The notes beneath the pieces are model-generated. The model made no database searches, had not been told where the DNA came from, and worked only from the letters and a program-made list of their open reading frames with translations. From the NCBI RefSeq assembly GCF_900107815.1, contig NZ_FNRK01000016.1, positions 1 through 54,089 of the forward strand: 54,089 bases of DNA, given 5' to 3'. Source of the stretch: Eubacterium aggregans (GTDB lineage: Bacteria; Bacillota; Clostridia; Eubacteriales; Eubacteriaceae). Of the stretch, positions 48,957 to 54,089 are shown piece by piece. The position numbers and the translations under genes are program-made. Every line of letters begins with the position of its first letter. Position 1 is the first letter of the stretch.

Positions 48957-50369
48957 TCAAACGGCACAATTATTTTGCACATCATGCATCTGTGTTGAAA
49001 ATTCAAAGGCAATCCGGGTTCCCTGATCATCAGATTCCAGCTTTAACGTCCCGTGGAGTTTATCCCGCACCAGCGATTTAACAATGGACAGCCCTAAACT
49101 CTCTTTTTTAATTTTCTCAACATCAAAGCCACAGCCATCATCGGCCACTTCAATACTGGAATACAGCCGCCCCTGGGTAATCTGAATGGAAATACTCCCC
49201 CTCTCCCGATCCACAAAGGCATACTTTAGCGAATTTTGTGCGATTTCATTGATAACCAGAGCAATGGTCGTCGCAATATCTAATGAAATATAGAAATCAT
49301 CCCCTTCTAAATCCACCTGAAGCTCAAGGGTGGGATCACAAATCCGCATAAGATTATCCCGAATGTTGGAAATAACGGCCATCACTTTCACCTGGTCGAT
49401 CCCATTTTTCGCCAGCAGCTCATGGGTTCGGGCAATGGACAAAATACGGTACATGCTTTTTTCCAGATTTTCCCGGGTCTCTTCATTTTCAGAGCGTCGG
49501 CTCTGGAGGCGCAATAGGGATGCGATGGTCTGAAGATTATTCTTTACCCGATGGTGGATTTCCTTGATGGCTACCGATTTTAAAATCAACTCCTGCTCCT
49601 GCTTTCGCTCCCGGGTAATATCCCGGATAATGACCGCGAAGGAATCATCGTCCTTCCCACTGCTGACGTGGCGAATATTGAAATGGTGGTTGGCCAGCTC
49701 GGTTTCCTTGTTCGCCAGGGTTCCTGGTAAATGGCCGCAGTCCATACTGACCAAGCGAACATTTTTATAGGATTGACCGACAATATCCCCCACATACCCC
49801 AGCTCCTTATATAAATTGGAGGCACACTTATTGCAAAACCGAACGATGCCATTTCGATCCACCAGGATCAGGCCCTCTTCCAGATATTCATCTAACCACC
49901 ACTGCTTATCATCTTCAATAAAAACATCGGGGTAAAGGCCATCCATGGTAAAGGGCTCGGTCTCCAGGCCTTTCAATTCATCCATGGCCTGCTCTCGGAT
50001 TAAAACGCCAATTACCTTGCTGTCGTTGAATATAGGTTCCACCGATTGGATAACGCACCTGTCTTCCTGGGTCATTGCTTTCATATGTTTGGTTGGTATT
50101 CCAAGTCGGAATGTCCTTGCCACTGCGGGTTCATTGTCTTCCTGGGCGGGCATACCTAAAACGCTGTTTTCATAAGAAGAAAAACTTCCCAAGGGCTTTG
50201 CTTCTGCCACCACCAGCGCATCCCCGGACCGGGAGATACAGTCGATAAAAATATCAGCGTCCTCCATATTGGCAATGGGCTGAAGGATAGCGGCCATGGC
50301 CTCAATGGTTAAAATTTCCTGTTCCGTTAAATCGGTGTGGAGCTGGCACAGGCTTCTCGCTGTTTCCAT
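48957..50369 (-). CDS. eutW: EutW sensor histidine kinase
   Basis: A 470-residue cytoplasmic kinase. The N-terminal domain (1-140) is a GAF/PAS-like sensor (ethanolamine in characterised EutW), followed by a PAS domain (LILVDRNGIVRFCNKCASNL, about 175-265) with FCNKC that may bind a ligand, then a HisKA_2-type box IKEIHHRVKNNLQTIASLL (His near 300) and an HATPase domain (NEIAQNSLKYAF, DDGCGFD, SLGLSIVKSLV). No transmembrane segment. It starts 1 nt after the eutV stop. Confidence 0.93.
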   Translation of the reverse strand: METARSLCQLHTDLTEQEILTIEAMAAILQPIANMEDADIFIDCISRSGDALVVAEAKPLGSFSSYENSVLGMPAQEDNEPAVARTFRLGIPTKHMKAMTQEDRCVIQSVEPIFNDSKVIGVLIREQAMDELKGLETEPFTMDGLYPDVFIEDDKQWWLDEYLEEGLILVDRNGIVRFCNKCASNLYKELGYVGDIVGQSYKNVRLVSMDCGHLPGTLANKETELANHHFNIRHVSSGKDDDSFAVIIRDITRERKQEQELILKSVAIKEIHHRVKNNLQTIASLLRLQSRRSENEETRENLEKSMYRILSIARTHELLAKNGIDQVKVMAVISNIRDNLMRICDPTLELQVDLEGDDFYISLDIATTIALVINEIAQNSLKYAFVDRERGSISIQITQGRLYSSIEVADDGCGFDVEKIKKESLGLSIVKSLVRDKLHGTLKLESDDQGTRIAFEFSTQMHDVQNNCAV

Positions 50370-50370
50370 C

Positions 50371-50955
50371 TCATCCCCCTGTCTGCATCAACACATATTC
50401 GGCTACCCGCCGAATGGGTACATTTTTTTCCTGACTGACCCGGCGCAGATAGCCGTAGGCATCATCCTCCTGGATTTTTCCCCGCTGCATCAAACGCCCC
50501 TTGGCCTGTTCGATGACAATTCGGCTTTTCAGCCGCTCAGAAACCTTTTCCATATCCCGTCGCAGCTGCTGCACCTCATTGCTCCTGGCCATGGCCAGCT
50601 CGATGGTTGGAATAATGGCCCCCTCCACAATCGGCTTGACCATATATCCGCCCACACCGTTTTTCTTAGCACCCTCTACATATTTCTGATCCGTATAGGC
50701 CGTGAGTAAAATAATGGTCCCTGCCAATTTCTCTTCCATGATAATCTGAGAGGCTGACATTCCGTCCAAAAGCGGCATTTTGACATCCATGAAAACTAAG
50801 TCCGGATGATGCTTTCGACACAGCAAAATCGCATCAAAACCATCATTGGCTTCTTCAATGACAATGTACCCCTTTCCTTCTAAAATCTCCCTCAAATCCA
50901 TGCGCGTTATGGGCTCATCGTCAACAATAATGACCGTTGCTCTTCCATCATCCAT
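50371..50955 (-). CDS. eutV: EutV ANTAR-type response regulator antiterminator
   Basis: A 194-residue protein; the ATG at 50955 follows AAGGAG, better than an upstream in-frame ATG at 51027. A receiver domain (1-120: VIIVDDEPITRMD, phospho-acceptor Asp57 in LVFMDVKMP, VKPIVE) and a C-terminal ANTAR RNA-binding domain (about 135-190: SRIVIEQAKGRLMQRGKIQEDDAYGYLRRVSQ). Phosphorylated by EutW in response to ethanolamine, it binds hexaloop hairpins such as the one before eutA and blocks termination. In some species an AdoCbl riboswitch RNA also controls EutV; none is adjacent here. Confidence 0.95.
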   Translation of the reverse strand: MDDGRATVIIVDDEPITRMDLREILEGKGYIVIEEANDGFDAILLCRKHHPDLVFMDVKMPLLDGMSASQIIMEEKLAGTIILLTAYTDQKYVEGAKKNGVGGYMVKPIVEGAIIPTIELAMARSNEVQQLRRDMEKVSERLKSRIVIEQAKGRLMQRGKIQEDDAYGYLRRVSQEKNVPIRRVAEYVLMQTGG

Positions 50956-51035
50956 TACGTCTCTCCTTTTAATTTGAAATCCTTCATCCACCGCCACAGC
51001 ACACCCCTCGCCGCGATGGATTAACACACCGTTTC

Positions 51036-51072
51036 AAAAAAGAAAATGCCCCCTTGATTTGTATCAAAGGAG
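51036..51072 (-). terminator. Hairpin/attenuator in the eutV leader
   Basis: On the minus strand CTCCTTTGAT-acaa-ATCAAGGGGG followed by CATTTTCTTTTTT. It lies between the promoter at 51114-51142 and eutV, so it may attenuate the operon. The loop is a tetraloop, not the ANTAR hexaloop. Confidence 0.6.
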
Positions 51073-51113
51073 CTTCATCACTCTAAACATTTTTCATTTG
51101 TATCGATATCATT

Positions 51114-51142
51114 ATGATAGCAAACTATTGTTTATCCGTCAA
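51114..51142 (-). promoter_or_regulatory. Promoter of the eutVW/eut operon
   Basis: On the minus strand TTGACG (51137-51142), a 17-bp spacer, and TATCAT (51114-51119). The only recognisable promoter upstream of the eut genes. Confidence 0.65.
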
Positions 51143-51248
51143 CGGGTTATTGATAGGTTAAGCTTACATTAAGTTTGCATGAAACAGAGTCCTTTCACTG
51201 AGCACCATTCCATGCTATGATAAGAGATAATTCCCAAAGGAGACGCCT

Positions 51249-51893
51249 ATGTTTAAATTCATCAAACCTCAAATCCAAGCCGATCAGGAAAAAATCTTTC
51301 GTCAACTTAAATTAAAGCCCGGTTCCCATGCCGCCGAACACGCTGCCCGGACCCTCCCGGAGCTTTATCAGCTCGCCCGGAATTGCCTGGGCGTCACTAC
51401 CTGCTACGCTGTGTTACCCAACCAGTACCAGGGTATTCTCCCCAGCGTGGATTGCTGCTCCCACATCGTTATTGGCCTCATTACCTGCTCCCGGGATTTT
51501 GAAACCATTGGCCAGCAGAAAATGGCAGAGGGCCAACACTTAGAAGCCTACCTTCTGGACCACCTCGTCAGTGAAATCCTCTTTAACGCCGCAAACCAAC
51601 TCAACGCCATCATTGAAGCAGCCCTCCTGTCCCAGGGGCTAAACCTCACCTGTCAATACTCCCCGGGAGAAAATGGCATTCCCCCGGAAATCCAGGGTGC
51701 TGTTCTGGAGCTCCTCAAGGCCGAAGCCCCTGAAAACCACCCCCTGGATGTGGATATAACGGAAAGCTATATGCTCATTCCCGTCAATTCCCTGCTGTAT
51801 TATTATGGGGCCGATGCCGGTATAAAGGGCCAGTCTACCCTCCACGACTGTAGCCAGTGCGGAGCCGTCGGGTGTTCTTTTCGGACCGCGTGA
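51249..51893 (+). CDS. MetH-activation-domain-like protein (B12-dependent methionine synthase activation family)
   Basis: A 214-residue protein resembling stand-alone MetH reactivation domains: ARTLPELYQLARNC, CSHIVIGLITCS, EAYLLDHLVSEILFNAANQL (the helical 'D.laseiaeal' segment), and a C-terminal DCSQCGAVGCSFR in which the cysteines match those of anaerobe members. The MetH domain binds AdoMet to remethylate inactive cob(II)alamin. In acetogens such short proteins accompany truncated MetH or corrinoid methyltransferases. It is divergent from eutVW, with a likely role in corrinoid-protein maintenance. AAAGGAGAC precedes the ATG. Confidence 0.7.
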   Translation: MFKFIKPQIQADQEKIFRQLKLKPGSHAAEHAARTLPELYQLARNCLGVTTCYAVLPNQYQGILPSVDCCSHIVIGLITCSRDFETIGQQKMAEGQHLEAYLLDHLVSEILFNAANQLNAIIEAALLSQGLNLTCQYSPGENGIPPEIQGAVLELLKAEAPENHPLDVDITESYMLIPVNSLLYYYGADAGIKGQSTLHDCSQCGAVGCSFRTA

Positions 51894-52294
51894 TAACAAG
51901 TCCAAAGCCTGTAATCGTCGGGAACCGCTTGCCACGCCTTAATGTAAAACAGTGTGCCCTTCCAGTGGGCCTGTTGTCCTGAAAGGACAGTGACAAGCGC
52001 AAAAATGAAATCTGCACTTCGCAGAGTTCATCGCTGAACAGACCCAAAGGCATGACCGTCTGAAAAAGATAAAAAAAGTTCGGCTTAACGAGTATTTTTC
52101 ATTCGCTGATTTAAGTGAGTGTGCTACAATACCCTTTATTGACATACTTGACCATTTTCCAAAACAGCAGACAACTTATACCTATTTCAGGTATAAGGCT
52201 GTAAAAATCGGCATTGATTGAGCAGGGCGGGGGTGCTTCTTGAACGAAAACTCAAGATAGATAATGGCCCATTATAATTTTAGGAGGAAGTTCT
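51894..52294. other. Intergenic region with a startless reading frame
   Basis: 401 nt between the MetH-activation-like gene and the flavodoxin gene. The plus-strand frame 52009-52221 is open for 70 codons (includes EFIAEQTQRHDRL and EYFSFADLSECATIPFID) but has no ATG/GTG/TTG, so it is best read as the 3' remnant of a lost gene; family unknown. No convincing promoter; TACAAT at 52124-52129 is a weak -10 candidate. The first 100 nt show nothing. Confidence 0.35.
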
Positions 52295-52687
52295 ATGCAA
52301 GTATATTATTTTTCACGCACTGGAAGAAGCAAGGCAATTGCTGATCAATTGGCAGCACGTTATCAAACCACAGCGAGGATGATTGATGATCATAAAAACT
52401 GGGATGGTAAAGTGAATTATATGAAGGCTGGAGCGATGGCACTCAGCGGAAAAACGATACCCGCAGACTACCTTGAACCAGACATTACGGATGAAATTGT
52501 TGTGGTGTTTCCTTTATGGGCTGGAACAATGCCCCCTGGGGTAAAGAATTTTGTGGAGACGGTGGGAAAAGAAAATATAACAGCGATTATTACTTCTTTG
52601 GGAAGTACGATGAAACAACGGGATGGATTTAAAAAAATAATCGATTTGGTAGGAGAGGACATAACGCTCCCAGATATTGTAGAATAA
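52295..52687 (+). CDS. Flavodoxin-like protein
   Basis: A 130-residue flavodoxin-fold protein: start VYYFSRTGRSKAIADQLA (FMN phosphate loop S-R-T-G-R-S-K), VVVFPLWAGTMPPGVKNFVE (the 50s loop region) and ITSLGSTMKQRDGF. Slightly short compared with the usual 140-170 residues, so the last helix may be trimmed. AGGAGGAAG precedes the ATG. A low-potential electron carrier in the cytoplasm; no redox partner is adjacent except the NfnB/GltD-type flavoprotein on the other strand, with which a link is not shown. Confidence 0.82.
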   Translation: MQVYYFSRTGRSKAIADQLAARYQTTARMIDDHKNWDGKVNYMKAGAMALSGKTIPADYLEPDITDEIVVVFPLWAGTMPPGVKNFVETVGKENITAIITSLGSTMKQRDGFKKIIDLVGEDITLPDIVE

Positions 52688-52744
52688 GCCAAAAGATAGA
52701 GGATTCCCCTTGGTCTCCAAGGAACTCCCCCTATCTCAAAAGAC

Positions 52745-52780
52745 AAAAGCGCCACCAGTAACGGTGACGCTTTTTTTATA
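52745..52780. terminator. Bidirectional terminator between the flavodoxin and NfnB-type genes
   Basis: AAAAGCGCCACC-agtaac-GGTGACGCTTTTTTT with A-rich and T-rich flanks; serves two convergent genes. Confidence 0.85.
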
Positions 52781-52793
52781 TTCAAATATTTTT

Positions 52794-54089
52794 TTACGAT
52801 TTACTCAAATACCCATCAATAGCCGCGGCCGCTTCCTTCCCGGCCCCCATGGCCAAGATGACGGTGGCGGCACCGGAGACGGCGTCCCCGCCGGCGTAGA
52901 TGCCCTCCCGGCTGGTCTGACCTGTGCCGTCTTCGGCCACGATGCACTGCCAGCGGTTGGTGTCTAAGCCAGCGGTGGTGCTGGAGATTAAGGGGTTGGG
53001 GGAGGTCCCCAGGCTCATGATGACGGTGTCCACGTCGATGTCGTACTCACTGCCGGGGATTTCCACTGGGCGGCGTCTGCCGGAGTTATCGGGTTCACCG
53101 AGCTCCATTTTGACACAGCGCAGGCCGGTGACCCAGCCGTCCTCGCCTACAAGGATTTCCTTGGGGTTGGTGAGGAGGTGGAACTGGATGCCTTCTTCCT
53201 TGGCATGGTGGACTTCTTCTACTCTTGCGGGAAGCTCGACTTCACTTCTTCGGTAGACAATGTATGTGTCGGCGCCTAATCGCAGGGCGGTTCGGGCGGC
53301 GTCCATGGCGACGTTGCCCCCGCCGACGACGGCGACCTTGTGGCCTCTGTGGATGGGGGTGTCGTAGTCTTTAAAGGCCTTCATGAGGTTGTTCCGGGTG
53401 AGGTATTCATTGGCGGAGAAGACACCGTTGGCCTGTTCCCCGGGGATGCCCATAAATTTAGGGAGTCCGGCACCGGAGCCGATAAAGACGGCATCGAAGC
53501 CTTCGTCGTTCATGAGCTCGTCAATGGTGGTGGCTTTGCCGATGACGACGTCGGTTTCGATTTTGACACCGAGCTTTTTGACGTTTTCCACTTCTTTGGC
53601 CACAACGGCTTCTTTGGGCAGGCGGAATTCTGGGATGCCGTAGACTAAGACGCCTCCGGCTTCATGCAGCGCTTCGAAGATGGTGACGGTGTAGCCCATT
53701 TTGGCGAGGTCTCCGGCACAGGTGAGTCCGGCGGGGCCGCTTCCGATGACGGCGATTTTTTTGTCCTTGGGTTCAGCGGTGACTGTGGGGACGATATGAT
53801 GGGCCATGGCCCAGTCGGCGACAAAGCGTTCGAGCTTACCGATGGAGACGGGCTCGCCTTTAATGCCGAGGATACACTGACCTTCACATTGGCTTTCCTG
53901 GGGACAGACCCGGCCGCAGACGGCGGGAAGGGCGGAGGCTTCAGCGATGGTTTTAGCGGCTTCTTCAAAGTTCCGTTCGGCAACGTGCCCTACAAACCGG
54001 GGGATGTCGATGGAGACGGGACAGCCGGCAACACATTTGGGCTTTTTACAGTTTAAGCAGCGTTCGGCTTCGGAGACGGCTTCGGCTTC
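52794..54089 (-). CDS. NADPH-dependent glutamate synthase small subunit / NfnB-type flavoprotein, 5' end outside the window
   Basis: The minus-strand frame is open from the stop at 52794 through the window edge (431 codons plus stop visible); the ATG at 53807 is internal, because homology continues upstream. N-terminal [4Fe-4S] region: CLNCKKPKCVAGCPVSIDIPRF and CGRVCPQESQCEGQC. FAD loop VIGSGPAGLTCAGDLAK, the second nucleotide loop VVGGGNVAMDAARTALRLGA, and the C-terminal IYAGGDAVSGAATVILAMGAGKEAA. The length fits NfnB/SudA or GltD (about 460). In acetogens NfnAB couples NADH and ferredoxin to NADP reduction; an adjacent nfnA or gltB would lie outside the window and decide between them. Confidence 0.9.
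   Translation of the reverse strand, partial: EAEAVSEAERCLNCKKPKCVAGCPVSIDIPRFVGHVAERNFEEAAKTIAEASALPAVCGRVCPQESQCEGQCILGIKGEPVSIGKLERFVADWAMAHHIVPTVTAEPKDKKIAVIGSGPAGLTCAGDLAKMGYTVTIFEALHEAGGVLVYGIPEFRLPKEAVVAKEVENVKKLGVKIETDVVIGKATTIDELMNDEGFDAVFIGSGAGLPKFMGIPGEQANGVFSANEYLTRNNLMKAFKDYDTPIHRGHKVAVVGGGNVAMDAARTALRLGADTYIVYRRSEVELPARVEEVHHAKEEGIQFHLLTNPKEILVGEDGWVTGLRCVKMELGEPDNSGRRRPVEIPGSEYDIDVDTVIMSLGTSPNPLISSTTAGLDTNRWQCIVAEDGTGQTSREGIYAGGDAVSGAATVILAMGAGKEAAAAIDGYLSKS

Noticed and set aside
1-54089. CRISPR array, tRNA or rRNA genes, prophage
   Set aside because: No regularly spaced repeats, no tRNA-like cloverleaf with CCA region, no rRNA segments and no phage structural genes were seen by reading.

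Overview
The window looks like chromosome of an anaerobic, acetogen-type member of the Eubacteriales (Acetobacterium/Eubacterium-like). This is inferred from gene content: a three-part corrinoid O-demethylase set, a complete ethanolamine microcompartment locus, a cobalt-type ECF transporter, strong RBSs of AGGAGG type and sigma-A promoters of TTGACA-17-TATAAT type. No rRNA, tRNA or CRISPR array was seen. I had no database access, so all names rest on motifs, lengths and gene order.

Layout. 1-5820 is an accessory region: the start of an IS256-type transposase running off the left edge, a decayed amidase remnant, a small membrane protein, then a clearly AT-rich two-gene module (D12-class adenine methylase plus a PD-(D/E)xK/DGQHR fusion protein) and an HNH nuclease. 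5823-10770 is a minus-strand operon with its own promoter and a leader terminator: GlpP-type antiterminator, URO-D-fold methyltransferase, FGGY sugar kinase, corrinoid protein and methyl-THF:corrinoid methyltransferase. 10876-13505 holds a coiled-coil/zinc-ribbon/SPFH cassette. 13560-14400 has almost no coding content but carries a large inverted repeat and a cobalamin riboswitch with promoter and terminator whose target gene appears to be missing. Then come a sirtuin and a frameshifted multi-PAS hybrid histidine kinase. 19286-24494 is a sugar/polyol cluster (DeoC, FGGY kinase, GatD-like dehydrogenase, RpiR regulator, SDR). 24672-27838 is a His-rich CsoR/RcnR-like regulator divergent from cbiMN-cbiQ-cbiO. 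28061-35195 has a BMP-type lipoprotein, GltS, a small lipoprotein, a decayed HD-GYP gene, a CaiB-type CoA transferase and RecQ.

35205-51142 is one long minus-strand eut locus in the order eutV-eutW-(attenuator)-eutA-B-C-L-E-M-M'-T-pduL-eutJ-eut protein-eutN-pduS-pduT-eutH-eutQ, ending in a strong terminator. It encodes ethanolamine uptake, B12-dependent deamination to acetaldehyde, oxidation to acetyl-CoA and acetyl phosphate inside a shell, and B12 maintenance. The right end has a MetH-activation-domain-like protein, a flavodoxin and the larger part of an NfnB/GltD-type flavoprotein.

A common thread is corrinoid use: cobalt import, a cobalamin riboswitch, a corrinoid methyltransferase system, adenosyltransferase, a PduS-like reductase, the EutA reactivase, ethanolamine ammonia-lyase and a stand-alone MetH-activation-like protein all lie within 54 kb.
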